A stretch of DNA of 64,000 bases from Hydra vulgaris (lineage: Eukaryota; Cnidaria; Hydrozoa; Anthoathecata; Hydridae), in assembly GCF_038396675.1 (NCBI RefSeq), contig NC_088921.1, forward strand, positions 8,220,001-8,284,000. The letters are read 5' to 3'. Below, piece by piece: positions 12,952 to 25,539 of the stretch. The notes under the pieces are model-generated. The model had not been told where the DNA came from. It did not search any database and saw only the letters and a list, made by a program, of their open reading frames with translations. The position numbers and the translations under genes were made by a program. Within the stretch, counting starts at the first letter, position 1; the number at the start of each line of letters is the position of its first letter.

Positions 12952-15900
12952 TTAAAGTTCATTATTACCTTCTCTTTGATTTGCGTATTCAACAGGAACA
13001 AGTTTAATTATGGGTCTATTTGCATGTCTAAACAATCCATCTCCTTGTAAGTACTTTACTGTTGCCGCACGTGAACAACCATCACTTGATGCCAAGATTT
13101 TTTCAATTTTCGCAGTCTTCCAGAGCAAACGTGATGTCTTATGTTCTTCTATCAAAACAATGTTGCCTACAGTTATTTGTACTCTACCAATACTTTGTTT
13201 CGATTATGGAACTCCCTCAATTCTGTTACGTTCTCACTCTTCCATCGTTTTATAAAACTTTCAAGGACTGTTTGAATATGATTATATCGTTTATTTAAGC
13301 CATGTTCAATATTATTATCATTATTAACAGCGTTCAAGTTTCACTTTGGCCCAAAGACAAGATGATTTAGTGTTAAGGCTTCAAACGTTAGGGGTCGAAT
13401 AACAATTACAGTTTCTATTTCTTGCAAAAATGTTAACATTTGTTCATGCTTTGAGGAACAAAAATCGAAAATTTAGCTTCTTTTGGAATAAGATAGTTTC
13501 TGCATTTTTTCTTGACATCAAACAATTCCATCTATCTCTTAAAGTCCAAGATCTCTTCTATACTGTTTGTAATTTTTTCTTTTCATGACATCACTTTGTT
13601 CATATCGCATTCACAGTACCTTTGCGCATTCAATTTTATCAGCAGATAATTTTGGCATCATTTTGACATGTGTCTTTTAAACTTGATTCTTTAAATTGTT
13701 TAAAAATCGCAGAATTCAGCCTGTTACTCTTTTTAATCGTTCGTAACTACGTAACTAACTACGTAACTAACTACGTAACTAACTACGTAACTAACTACGT
13801 AACTAACTACGTAACTAACTACGTAACTAACTACGTAACTAACTACGTAACTAACTACGTAACTAACTACGTAACTAACTACGTAACTAACTACGTAACT
13901 AACTACGTAACTAACTACGTAACTAACTACGTAACTAACTACGTAACTAACTACGTAACTAACTACGTAACTAACTACGTAATTAACTACGTAACTAACT
14001 ACGTAACTAACTACGTAACTAACTACGTAACTAACTACGTAACTAACTGCGTAACTAACTGCGTAACTAACTACGTAACTAACTACGTAACTAACTACGT
14101 AACTAACTACGTAACTAACTACGTAACTAACTACGTAACTAACTACGTAACTAACTACGTAACTAACTACGTAACTAACTACGTAACTAACTACGTAACT
14201 AACTACGTAACTAACTACGTAACTAACTACGTAACTAACTACGTAACTAACTACGTAACTAACTACGTAACTAACTACGTAACTAACTACGTAACTAACT
14301 ACGTAACTAACTGCGTAACTAACTACGTAACTAACTACGTAACTAACTACGTAACTAACTGCGTAACTAACTACGTAACTAACTACGTAACTAACTACGT
14401 AACTAACTACGTAACTAACTACGTAACTAACTACGTAACTAACTACGTAACTAACTACGTAACTAACTACGTAACTAACTACGTAACTAACTACGTAACT
14501 AACTACGTAACTAACTACGTAACTAACTACGTAACTAACTACGTAACTAACTACGTAACTAACTACGTAACTAACTACGTAACTAACTACGTAACTAACT
14601 ACGTAACTCACTCCGTAACTAACTACGGAACTCACTACATTAACTACGTAACTAACTACGTAACTAACTACGTAACTAACTACGGAACTAACTACGTAAC
14701 TAACTACGTAACTAACTGCGTAACTAACTACGTAACTAACTACGTAACTAACTACGTAACTAACTGCGTAACTAACTACGTAACTAACTACGTAACTAAC
14801 TACGTAACTAACTACGTAACTAACTACGTAACTAACTACGTAACTAACTACGTAACTAACTGCGTAACTAACTACGTAACTAACTGCGTAACTAACTACG
14901 TAACTAACTACGTAACTAACTACGTAACTAACTACGTAACTAACTGCGTAACTAACTACGTAACTAACTACGTAACTAACTGCGTAACTAACTACGTAAC
15001 TAACTACGTAACTAATTACGTAACTAACTACGTAACTAACTACGTAACTAACTACGTAACTAACTACGTAACTAACTACGTAACTAACTGCGTAACTAAC
15101 TACGTAACTAACTACGTAACTAACTACGTAACTAACTACGTAACTAACTACGTAACTAACTACGTAACTAAAACGTTCAATATCAACAAACTTAAGATTA
15201 ATATCAATGGCAGCAAATAAACACAAGTTACTTTCATTATCTATATGTTCAATTACATTGTAAGAGGGCCATGGAACTGAGATGTCATTAAGATAATCAG
15301 AGTTTTTAAAACAAATGTCATGATCAATAAAATATTTAAAGGAGCATCCGGGATATAATGTCAGCAGGATTTTCGTGAAGTCTCCACAAAATGCCAAAAT
15401 TGAATAGGAAATAAATCACGAATATTTGCAAATCAATTTTGTGCAAAATTTTTCAAAAAGTTTGATTTAAGTTATTCAACCAATAAAGGCAGATAATGGA
15501 ATCTGTCCAACAGAAAATGTCATCAATGTACAAGTTTTTAAGTTCCTGTCTCACAGAAAACATCAGAGAGGGTAATAAACTCATTGGTCTTAACTCCAGC
15601 TTTGGAAAAGTTGATTTATTTCTCTCTAGATTTAGAGACAATTAGTGAGACAAAGCAATGTGATTCATTAACAATACACCTAAGATAAATACTACAACCA
15701 TAAGCATTTAGGCTTGTATCGGCAAAGGAATGAAACTCAAGTTTAATATTAGTGTTTGATAAGTAAAAGTCAGTTAGATTCCATGAGTTAATTAGAATAA
15801 TTAACTCATGGTTAAGTTTAAACGGTAACCCAACTTTGTAGCAGTTAGAATGTTTATTAAATTGAGTTTCATTTTTTATGTTCTCATACACTAATGTCAA

Positions 15901-16385
15901 ATGTTAATGTTCCTTTTGTTCTCATACATTTAGTTCCTTTAGTTCTCATTTCATTTTCAAAGTTCTTATACACTAATTTCAGATGTTGTTGTTCTTTTAG
16001 TTTCAGAATTTCAAAAAGATGGCATTGAATTATGAAAAACAGTTTTATCATTGCAGAATTCAAAAGCAATTTCTAAAATATAAAAGTAAAACGCACCACA
16101 AGTATTTGAAATGTTAAAATTATTTCCACTTCATAAAAAACTAACTTTGGATTCAAAAGCAACAGGACCCTCAATACCTCTAGTTATCTTTTTAATGATC
16201 AGTAGAAATCAGCACTAATAAGGAAATCAACACAAACATTTTCTTCAGCAAAATGACTGTCTTCAAACCTCAAATCTTTTAAATGGATATAATTCTCAAT
16301 TGTAAACTTTATTTTTTGACCATTAATGAGAGCATATATAACCTTCATAAAAAATGCAATGGGAACGCGAGAACCATCCATTTCA
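12952..16385 (-). mobile_element. Degenerate BEL/Pao retrotransposon (internal part)
   Basis: Minus-strand blocks appear in the expected BEL/Pao order. 16381-16145: protease-like segment with L-K-D-L-R-F and V-D-F-L-I-S-A-D-F-Y, then a frameshift and E-G-P-V-A-F-E-S-K-L. 15900-15616: L-E-F-H-S-F-A-D-T-S-L-N-A-Y-G and S-K-S-R, typical of the RNase H-like region. 15641-15453: Peptidase_A17-like D-D-I-F-C-W-T-D-S. 15397-15170: F-L-N-D-I-S-type linker before integrase. About 13410-13350: R-P-L-T-F-E-A and L-N-H-L-V-F-G-P-K of the integrase end. 13155-12952: DUF5641-like tail with T-S-R-L-L-W and S-D-G-C-S-R-A-A. Most of the RT is deleted between protease and RNase H. No LTRs were recognised. Stops and frameshifts make it non-functional. 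Confidence 0.75.
13741..15171. repeat. 12-bp minisatellite (AACTAACTACGT)n, about 119 units
   Basis: Nearly uniform tandem array of AACTAACTACGT, each unit holding the palindrome TACGTA. The commonest variant is ACTGCGT for ACTACGT. One phase break occurs near 14606-14645. Because 12 is a multiple of three and the unit has no stop in the relevant frames, the array is open on both strands: Asn-Tyr-Val-Thr on plus, Ser-Tyr-Val-Val on minus. It sits where BEL/Pao coding sequence should lead from the A17 region into integrase. Confidence 0.98.
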
Positions 16386-16393
16386 TCATGTAT

Positions 16394-16396
<3 letters not shown>

Positions 16397-16474
<78 letters not shown>
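16397..16474. repeat. (AT)n microsatellite
   Basis: AT array bounding the BEL/Pao remnant on its 5' side. Confidence 0.97.
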
Positions 16475-16476
<2 letters not shown>

Positions 16477-16909
16477 CTTATCACACATGGCTAAATAATG
16501 TCTCTCTGAACATTTATAACACTTTATTTAGATAAACATTTGGAAGAAATATGTCTAATATGTAAACAAATGAATCAACGTTTTTTATCTTTTAAAGTTT
16601 TCTTTTTTGCATCTAAATGAGACATGCATTGTTGAGAAATGATCCTTACATTTACAAACATGCATTGTTGTGACAATTGATCCTTGTCATAAAAGGCACA
16701 CTTAAAAATTTTATTTTTATCAAGATTTTATTTAGATTAGAAATATTTATAGGACCATCCACAGACTTATTTTTTTTAGTAAAAACATCAGGCTGTAACA
16801 AAAAACATAAATGGAAAATAGTTTATCTTAAGCTAAAAGACCAATGTATCATTCAATTAATCTTCTAGTGCTAGTTATTTAATCAACTATCTTCTTTAAA
16901 ATAAATGAG

Positions 16910-17300
16910 TGATGTTGAAGGAGGCAGTAATTAGGGACAGCAATAATGCAGATTTTGAAAATCGTGATTCGGCTCGTAAAGAATTTGATTGTCCAAGTTA
17001 AATGATTTTGCACAGGCTTTCGGCTTATTGTAAAAAGCTTCAGATATCCTAGCATTAAGACTAAATGAGAGAGCTTTATTTTGACAAGGTAAAAAAGTAT
17101 TTTACTTTCAAACTAGAGAAAGTAAATTTCTGCAGTACTTTCAAATTCATTGCAATTTTGTGTTTTACCATAACATGTCTGGTTTAATAAATGAATTAGA
17201 ACTTCAGAATGCAACCCAATTGAATCGCGAATGTTCATCGATAGCTCTAAGCGAGCTTGAAGAGCGTCATATTACAGTATGAGAAGCATAAATGGATAAT
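16910..17300 (+). pseudogene. Possible fragment of an unnamed TE-linked protein
   Basis: Frames around 16990-17240 give A-S-D-I-L-A-L-R-L-N-E-R and F-Y-H-N-M-S-G-L-I-N-E-L with stops between. They resemble a protein family common in cnidarian and arthropod genomes that I cannot name. Low confidence. Confidence 0.25.
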
Positions 17301-17454
17301 TTGTGTTAGCAACGTGATTACACAATTATAACTTTTTGCTTAACTTATTGCTTTATTCGAGGGATTGTAGAGCTTCAGAGATAAGCATTGGGTTGAAACA
17401 AACTGGCCTCCAAGGTCTGATATTAAAGCTGGAAATTTAAACATTTTACATGAA

Positions 17455-18430
17455 CTAAAACCTTATAAATAAAATTTTGGACACAATTTAAAATTTAATA
17501 TTATAGAACTAATAAGTTTTATTTAATATTTCAACTGTTATTATGTTAGTATACGTAGTTTATAAATATATAAAAGTAATTCTTTCAAATACCATATTTA
17601 GCAATATTATAAAGTTTTTTTGAAAGATGTTTTATTTGAGTAAGGAGAAATTCTTTAATCATCTTTGAATAACAATATCTAATTCTTGCATAGAACTATT
17701 TCAAATTCTCAGCTCTCCGATTATTTTCGCACACTAGCCGTTTTAAATTGGTCATGCTTGGTGAGAAAATTAAGAAGGATCAGCGGCGAAAAACCATTCA
17801 TTACCAGCTAACGTGCTATTATTTAAGGTAAAATAGCTTTCATCATTCATAACAAAATCCAAGTTTTATAACTTTAGTACAATTTACGACATTTAGGACG
17901 CATAGCTTTCTTCTGCTGATGGAAACGATCTGGACGATTTGATTTTTCAAAAGTTCGAATGTTAGTCATTGTTTTTAATACTTGGGAAAATTGAGTTTAA
18001 CTACAGTTAAAAACTTGAGCTACTTTCTTTTGGGAGCATCCTGACTTATTTTCAAAAAATGCAGGAATCTTTGGAATATTTTTTTTAGTAGCTGCCTTAG
18101 CGATTCGATCACTTCCAACTTTTCTTTTTAGAGATCCATTCTCCTGTTTTACGATTTTATTGAAGCAGTTGATCTGGGTAAACCCCATTCTATAAACTGC
18201 TCCACAACAAACGCTTTACCTTTTTCTCGATTTTTTTGGAAAAAAACTCGAGATCCTTTAATTCGACCATTTTATTTTCAATATTTAAATTATATTTTTA
18301 ACTTAATTAAATTAAATTTAAATAGATTATAAAATCCTATTTCAAATAAGTATAAAGGTTTTGTGCGTGCATGAAATAAATTACAAAATAAATGCAATTA
18401 AAGTTTGTCCGAAATTTTATTTAAAGGGTG
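17455..18430 (-). mobile_element. Tc1/mariner-like element, deleted
   Basis: The ends form an imperfect inverted repeat: the left TAAATAAAATTTTGGACAC matches the right end read inward, TAAATAAAATTTCGGAC. On the minus strand, 18270-17997 encodes a helix-turn-helix N-terminus (M-V-E-L-K-D-L-E at about 18272, then K-R-K-V-G-S-D-R-I and S-Q-K-K-V-A-Q-V-F-N-C). Near 17860 comes the catalytic-Asp block M-N-D-E-S-Y-F-T-L. A frameshift lies near 18225 and stops lie near 17998 and 17880. The C-terminal half is missing, and about 0.98 kb is short for this superfamily. Confidence 0.65.
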
Positions 18431-18739
18431 TTACTTGTTGACAAAAGAAATTATTACTTCGACTTTTTAACATAAAATTAGGACTCATGAAGCAGTTTGT
18501 AAAAAGATTGTGTAATATAATGCTCCAAGTTATTCTTTATTTTAACAATTTTAACGGATCATGTTCTGTTATTTCTATTTATATCTAACTTTTTTAATAT
18601 TAATTATCTTGAATTTCATTTTTAACGGTTCATTAATCAAAACTGAAAAAAATTGATTCAAAATACTCGTGTTAAAACCAATAAACGAAACGTTTGTCTA
18701 CTAATATTTTGATAGAGGTAATAAAGTGCCTAAAATTAA

Positions 18740-20640
18740 AATTTTCGAGCTTTTTTAACCGCCCTAATATTAATGGCATCGTCGTCGGTCACCTGTTTAG
18801 CAATATCTTTATCAATCGACATAATTAAAAGATCAGCAACGCAATCTCAGCCAGTCGTAGAACAGGAAAGCTTTATACCATAAAGAGTTTACTGAACAAT
18901 CTTTCACCCTCAGCACTGACATAGAAATAGTGTTGAAAATCCGGAGTGTGATGCAAGTGTACAAAATGTACGGAAAAAAGGCGTCCAAGCTATTTCTCAA
19001 AAATTTGATTGAGTAGCTGCAGTAGAGGTTTTTTGCTTGAAAATTATTTTGAGGGCATTGTTAGAACGGTAAACCATTTTAATCAGACCTACTTAGCTCA
19101 TATATCTTCAATAAAACCCTGCATCTTCGCAAGCTTTGTTTTTAATGGAGAGATCATCATTATCTAACAGATGAATGAAAAAATATTGCCAACCATCCTG
19201 TTTTTTTATTTTATTCAAAATCTTGCTTTTATTTCAAAAATCAAATCTTTCAAATCTGCTGGATCATCTAAAACAACATTAAAAACGTTCACTTCAAGTT
19301 CTTTAATTTAGCTGAAAAGACGTGAAAAAAGGCTGTGTTTGATGAACCATTGTAAAAGCACTTAAGTTTACGCTTTCTTTTAGTACCACATTTCTATTGG
19401 TCTCTTTGAAAAGTGGATTGATTGCAAAGGTACGAGAACTCCATCTTGTCGTGAAAAGTTTATGCAAATGAATTTCTGTCGCTGTAATAAAGATGTAGTA
19501 GTACTAGCAATAAAAATACGTAAAAAAGATTTGACATTTCCAAAGATTTTGATCAAATTCAGACTGTGAGATCTGCAGAAAACGTACAGGGATTCCAAAA
19601 AATTTTTCTTATTAAGGGTTAAACTCCCATAAACACCTGAAATATTGGATCCATTATCATGTTACTAAAGGCAGTTTCAAATATCCATACCTAGCCTTTC
19701 TATTACATCAGGGATAACCTTGGTTTTACAACTTCTTTCTTTTTCGTGAATGCATCAACACATAACAATCTATCTTTGATTTGCCAGCAGTTAGTTTCTA
19801 TTTCATGGAGGAGTATCTGGTGTACTATTGACTATGATCGTGAAGTATATAACATGTTTTACTTCTTCTAAGGCTGTTCTTTGGATGACACCACATTATC
19901 TGATGTACTCATTTTTCTAAAGAAGGAGAGAGGTTATAGACACTCATTCTAGAGCCCTCTTATTGGATTGTAGTAATGGGATTGTGGCAACCAATAAACT
20001 CCCGGCAAGAAAGTTTCCAATTGCTTTCTCATTCTCATGCCATGCTTCCCTTGAAAACGTTATTGTATATAATAATTAGACTAAACAATTCAGAACCAAT
20101 TGCACAAGGCGGGCCGGTAGGCCACGTGCAACCCCCTTCTTCCAGTTTTTTTGTAATGTATTTTTTTTTTAAATATTTTTAGATATTGAGGACTTTTTTT
20201 TGGAAAATGATGATTGTGCCCATCCACCTTGAAACCCGTGACGTCGGCCATGTTTATACAACATTTATAAAGTTAATTAAAATTGATATTTAGAGAGCTC
20301 TTTATTAAGTTACCTAGAAAATCATAAATTCTAGAAACCTAGAAAAGAGTCACATCCAAATTTTCACAATTAATTGTTTTAAATTTACCTGTCTAAGAAT
20401 TTATTTGCTTTTAAAGCACTATACCGGTGAAACTGCATAGCAAAATGTATGCCTCCTTCCAATTCTCGTAGAACTTTTGGTGCGATGAACTGGATTGATT
20501 CTTCTTTATCCAACCTTTGAAATTTTTCCATTGATCCCTAGCTCTTCCATTCCTAAGAAGAAGAGACAATTTCCCGCTTTTGAATATTTTCTTGTGCCCA
20601 AGAAAGATCAAGGGAAACAGTAGAGAGTTTGGTGGTTGAG
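18740..20640 (-). pseudogene. hAT-like (ZMYM1/DUF4371-type) transposase remnant
   Basis: Minus strand. 20611-20411: N-terminal zinc-finger-like block with W-K-N-F-K-G-W-I and S-S-S-H-Q-K. 19960-19640: blocks such as H-E-I-E-T-N-C-W-Q-I-K-D-R-L-L. 19598-19380: C-R-S-H-S-L-N-L-I-K-I-F-G, the Cys-His-rich signature after the second catalytic Asp. About 18830-18745: a C-terminal hAT dimerisation-like segment ending K-K-A-R-K-F. Stops and frameshifts occur throughout. A GGCGGGCCGGTAGGCC stretch near 20110 may be an element end, but no pair was found. Confidence 0.5.
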
Positions 20641-20811
20641 CTCGAAACCAAAAAATATCTTTCCATTTTTACCTTATTAGACAAAGATTAATAAGATATA
20701 TGTATACGAAAATAAAAAATAAAATAAAGTATTAAAGATTCTCTTTGAAATGATTACATCCTAATATTTTTAACTCAAAACAACTGACCACAAAGAGTGG
20801 TTAGCATTTTT

Positions 20812-20817
20812 TGTGTG

Positions 20818-20898
<81 letters not shown>
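20812..20898. repeat. (GT)n microsatellite
   Basis: GT array with a single C interruption near 20824. It is the only long GT tract in a window dominated by AT arrays. Confidence 0.98.
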
Positions 20899-20901
<3 letters not shown>

Positions 20902-21019
20902 TTATAACGCCGTTAAGAAATACTAACATTGTTAATAAATATATCGAAATTCATGGCTGGAGCAAGAAATTGCCTATCCCATTTACAAAAAAAGCATTCT
21001 TCATTACCTTAACATACAG

Positions 21020-21185
<166 letters not shown>

Positions 21186-21429
21186 ATAGATCATAATTAA
21201 AACAGAAAATAACAAAGAAAATTAAGAAATTCATTATAGCAGTTAATTAAGAAGTGTTAAAATGTTACAACAGCTAAAATGTTCAAAAATTACAAAAACA
21301 AAAATTTTTACATAAAAAAATTATAGTATAAAATTTCATAATTAAAATATTTGCGAGATGAAATTTTAACATCGTCACTTAAATTTCATTGATATAAATA
21401 AATTTGTTTTTATTTAATTAAGCCTCCTT

Positions 21430-22570
21430 TAAAGAAACCTTCTAAGTCAGATAAAATAAGTTCCCTGAACAGTAATAATTGTTTTGATTCATTTTAAAAT
21501 TGGTCTAATATTGTTTTGTTTTTGTAGACAATATCTGGGATTTTCTTCCACAGAAAAGGTTCGCGGTATTTAATTGAATAGGAGGTTAATTTTAAATTAT
21601 ATTTGAGAAGATCAAAGTTGTTATCTGAAAACTTTATTGAATATTTATATCTAATTTTATTAAAATAAGTTTAAAAATTTTTTTGGAACAGTCTCATTTT
21701 TTTTAAACATAAACAATAAAACATGGTGTAAATTGAGTTTAAACACATTTATAGGCCGAGCGCACGTAAAAGTGGTTCGCAAGGAGTATCTCTGTAGGCT
21801 CCACTATTCTGCACGTTTGTTTTTGTTTGTTGTAGATTTTTCTTAAATTTTGTATAGCCAGCAATAGCCCGCACAATATTACAGTAAGAAAAATAACTGT
21901 GAATAAAGGCCAGGTACAATTTTTTTAAGAATGTTACATTTAGGAATAGTTTAGTTTTAAACATTATTGCGATATTTTTTGAGAGTGTTGTTTTAATACT
22001 AAATATATGTGAATACCACAGTAAATTTTCATTCATTTCCGAAAAGATTTAAAGTAAAACATATGTTTCCCATTTAACATAAGTATTTTTATTTAAAAGA
22101 TTTGGTAATTTTAGAGAAATGTTTTATTGATTAACTTACTTTATGGAAAAGTATATATTTTGTTATATCCACATTTAATAAAAGTTTGTTACCTACAAAC
22201 CATTCATTAACTTTACATAACTGTTTATTAACTGTTTTAAAAATTGTTTTAAAATCTCTGTAACAACATAAAAGTTTGGAAACATCAGCAAACAAAAATA
22301 TTTGTTGCTAAGTATAAGTTATTTATGTATAATAGAAGTAAGAGTGGTCCTCAAATTGAGCCCTGAGGAAACATGCAAGTTATGGAATATGGAAATGTAT
22401 TATTTTGATCATAATATAAAAATTGCTTTCGGTTTGTGAGATTATTTTTGAACCAAAATAAGCTTTTATTTTTCACTCCGTAGTTTTCAAGTTTTTTACT
22501 AGTATATTGTGATTTACAATATCGAAAGCTTTTGACAAATTAGTTATAACTCCTAATGTTAAACAGTCAT
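21430..22570 (-). pseudogene. LINE (CR1/jockey-like) reverse-transcriptase remnant
   Basis: On the minus strand P-Q-G-S-I (about 22365) is followed by G-P-L-L and Y-I-N-N-L, then F-V-F-A-D-V-S-K-L-L, a degenerate Y/F-A-D-D catalytic box with the second Asp changed to Val. Next come N-E-W-F-V-G-N-K-L-L-L-N and, in an open stretch at 22036-21749, the thumb region (S-K-N-I-A-I-M-F-K, L-A-F-I-H-S-Y-F-S-Y-C-N). The terminal F-L-W-K-K-I-P block is near 21550. 5'-truncated, multiple stops. Confidence 0.65.
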
Positions 22571-22670
22571 TATCAAAGGCGTTAGATAATTGATAAAAAA
22601 GTTCAATTATTGCTTTTTCAGTGGAATATTTTTATTTAGATCAAATTGCTTGCAATACAACATTAACTAC

Positions 22671-22671
<1 letters not shown>

Positions 22672-22741
<70 letters not shown>
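22672..22741. repeat. (AT)n microsatellite
   Basis: AT array just upstream of the apple-domain-like exon. Confidence 0.97.
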
Positions 22742-22743
<2 letters not shown>

Positions 22744-22809
22744 ATTATGATTATTTGTTTATATATTTATTTATTTATTTTAAAAATAAGTTGTTATACA
22801 CATGCGCAA

Positions 22810-23102
22810 CACTTTTCATAAGCATCAGTTCATCATTTATATTGAGGCTTCCATGCATATCATATGCCTCTTTTAATATAACACCTAATAAGTACATTAA
22901 GGGAGTCATCGAAACAACATTTTTTGCAGATAGTATAAATGATTGCGGTATTTATTGTGTCAGAAGCCTAGATTGTGTATTTGCAAACTATAACATAAAT
23001 CAGCGCACTTGTCAAATAATGTCATCAAATGCAAACTCTCAGGACAGTACAAGCGACCAGCAATGGACAGTTCTAATGACCGATTCTACAAACAATAGAA
23101 AT
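22810..23102 (+). CDS. Candidate host exon with apple/PAN-like domain
   Basis: The open frame contains D-C-G-I-Y-C-V-R-S-L-D-C-V-F-A then C-Q-I-M. This Cys pattern (C-x3-C-x5-C with a later C) is seen in apple/PAN modules of extracellular proteins. It ends N-N-R-N before GTGAGT at 23103, a good splice donor. The start is uncertain: an acceptor-like AAG/CAG lies near 22819-22826. A hydrophobic run (I-S-I-S-S-S-F-I-L-R-L-P-C) just inside could belong to a signal peptide. Codon use and composition are less AT-biased than the surroundings. Partner exons are not visible. It is the best candidate for single-copy host coding sequence in the window. Confidence 0.45.
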
Positions 23103-23206
23103 GTGAGTTAACTATGTTTTACGTTTTTTATTTTTTATCTATCTAAGCAATTTGAATTAACTACCTGATTTTTATTTTATTAAATAATAAATAAAACATT
23201 TATACC

Positions 23207-23446
23207 GTCTCCTCAAAGCATGACCGCACCACCTAGATTTTTGCTTAGTCGAGAAAAATTTTCTCCACTGAGCAAAAAACATCATGGTGCGTTCTTCGTT
23301 TGAGGTGACCAATTTCATGTTCATCAATTTTCATGTTAGAGCATAAAACACTCAATTCAAATATATAATAATCGAACTGAGTGTTTTACTCTCTAAAATG
23401 AAAATTGACGAATAACCCAGATGGTGTGTTCATGCTTTGAGGCGAC
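23207..23446. mobile_element. Palindromic MITE (GTCTCCTCAAAGCATGA ends)
   Basis: The left end GTCTCCTCAAAGCATGACC and right end read inward GTCGCCTCAAAGCATGAAC match over about 30 bp. A second internal inverted repeat (CATCAATTTTCAT and AAAACACTCAATTC against their complements) makes almost the whole 240 bp fold back. No ORF; the target duplication is not clear. Confidence 0.75.
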
Positions 23447-24600
23447 AATATTCTTGTTTTGTTTTGATTTTACCTGAAAAATTGTAATTGTAAATAATAA
23501 TAATGTTAAAATAATATGAACAATGTACCTAAACAAAAAAAAGGTGAATTTAAATTGTAACTTAACGTAATAAAATCAATAAATAAACTTTATCGCAAAA
23601 AATATTAGATGAAGACTTTCATAGTTTTTTTTTATCTTTTCTTAGCGCCCTTTGTGTGTTGATTTACCTTGGAGCAGTTTCGAAACTATGTATATTTTAC
23701 TTAATAAAGAAGTTTAAAAGTTTTTGAATGTTCATTAAAAACTTTCGATTTTGTTTCATTATTTTTGTTTCGTTTAAAATATTATTATAAAATATAAAAA
23801 TTAATAAATAAACAGTAATTAGAAAAACTGCCATAACAACAACCAATATTTAAATATATAATATAATAAAGTTTAACTTGTTTGGAAAGATGAGTTAATT
23901 TGATCTATATTCAAAATTTGTTATTTACACAATATCTCATAAAACTTCAAAACCGTGTAAAAGATTATATGGCTGTACTATAAACAAAAGGCAAAAACAT
24001 GAAAGCTAGAAAAAAGTATATAATGACATATCATGATAGTTACAATATTATATTTAACAACTTGTTGTAATATTAGAAGATCAAATTTTCAATAACAAAG
24101 CACGGCTTTTAGAAGATTATAAGGATCCTATCATTTATCACTTAACAAAAAATGCTCTATTTAAATAAAAATATATTTAAATCAATCAAATTTTTAATTT
24201 TTCAAACTTCTGTGTGGACGAAACATAAGTCAGTTAAGTAAAAAAAAATTTGTTAAAATTATTTGTTGCATATAATTTTTGCTTACATTTTATGATAACG
24301 CGCGGTGTTTATTCACCCATTAGTTACTTTAAGTGTGTTTATGTATGTTTGTGTTCTGTCAGTTTATGTTTATATAACCGTAAATTATTTTATATATGTT
24401 TGTATTCTGTTTAAATTTAACTATTCTGGTTAAATGATTGAATATTTTTTGATGCCGTTTGATCTCAATCTCTAATTAGCTACTCTAACCCTAAACTTAT
24501 GTTCACCTAATCTCTTGTATTTTATTAGATGTAATAATTTTCCGAATGCATTTTCAAAATCTTATGTCTAACGTTTTAAGGTACTATGTGCAAGAAGTAG
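23447..24600. other. AT-rich stretch, no gene seen
   Basis: No coding sequence or repeat family recognised. Confidence 0.5.
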
Positions 24601-24609
24601 CTTTTAATT

Positions 24610-25530
24610 ACTCCTTGATGAATAAATTGGCTCTAACACAACTCTGATCCTGCCGCACTAAGGTCTTTGTCAATCTATTACTCAAACAACTCAGTTAAAA
24701 TCGTGAATCATGTTCTTGATAACCCTAATTATTTACCTTCAATCCATGCAATGATCTCTTTAAATCTTTCATCTTGTACACCCGCTTCGGACTCATCCAA
24801 TCATTGCACTACTTACAACTACCCTAATGCTAATTGGGATTTTTTTCTTGATTTTTTTCGCAATGGATCTTGGTCTGATATCGTTTTTCTCTCAGCTTAA
24901 AAGTTTCTCCTTCTATATAAACTCCTGGATTCAGGAAGGAAGAAAAGCTTTTTTTTTACGTCGGTTCCAAGTCAAGCCTTATTCTACTCCATGGGATTCA
25001 CCTTTTTGTCCAGCTGCTATATTTATTCGTAAGTACTTTTTATATATATATATATAATTGCAAGAAATTTTTTTAAAAAAGCGTTTTCTGATGCTTAGCT
25101 CTATTATTTAAGTTTACTAAATCTTCTACTTAGAAGTGAGGTTTTACAGACTTTTGGAAAACCTTTAACAGCGTTTTTAACATGGGTAGGTCTAACACTT
25201 TATCTATCATTTATGGGACTGATCATATGACCTCTCCCAAGAATAAGGCAGAACTAATTCAAATTTTTTTTTTTAATTTGGTTCTTAAGTCTTACGGTCA
25301 TTCTCTTCCTTCCATTTCAATTAATCAGATGAACCGATTGTTAGACATTCAAATTATTCCAGCTTCCGTTGCTTTAATAATATCTCAATTAAACTCATAT
25401 ACCGCTTGTGGTCCACATAACATTCAATCATACTCTTACAAAATTGTTCTCTAGAACTCTCTTCAATTTTCTCTCAAGTATTTTAAAAGTGCTTGACTCA
25501 ATTTTGTTTTTCTGCCTGCTGAAAAATAGA
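24610..25530 (+). pseudogene. LINE polyprotein remnant (endonuclease to RT start)
   Basis: Consecutive open pieces in shifting frames: 24667-24900 (A-S-D-S-S-N-H-C-T-T-Y, W-S-D-I-V-F-L-S-A), 24827-25057 (I-N-S-W-I-Q, F-Q-V-K-P-Y-S-T-P-W) and 25182-25454 (G-T-D-H-M-T-S-P-K-N-K-A-E-L, then S-Y-T-A-C-G-P-H-N-I). This is the endonuclease-to-RT linker and first RT block of the same LINE family found on the minus strand at 27.4-28.8 kb. A short (AT)n interrupts near 25040. Confidence 0.55.
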
Positions 25531-25539
25531 ATCTATTGC

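Noticed and set aside
13741..15171. CRISPR-like or centromeric satellite interpretation of the array
   Set aside because: No unique spacers, a eukaryotic context, and a single local array inside retroelement coding sequence.
13670..15397. Two ORFs of 516 and 554 codons through the 12-bp array as real repetitive proteins
   Set aside because: They are products of a stop-free 12-bp repeat. Only the minus-strand end beyond the array (BEL/Pao linker) has coding signal.
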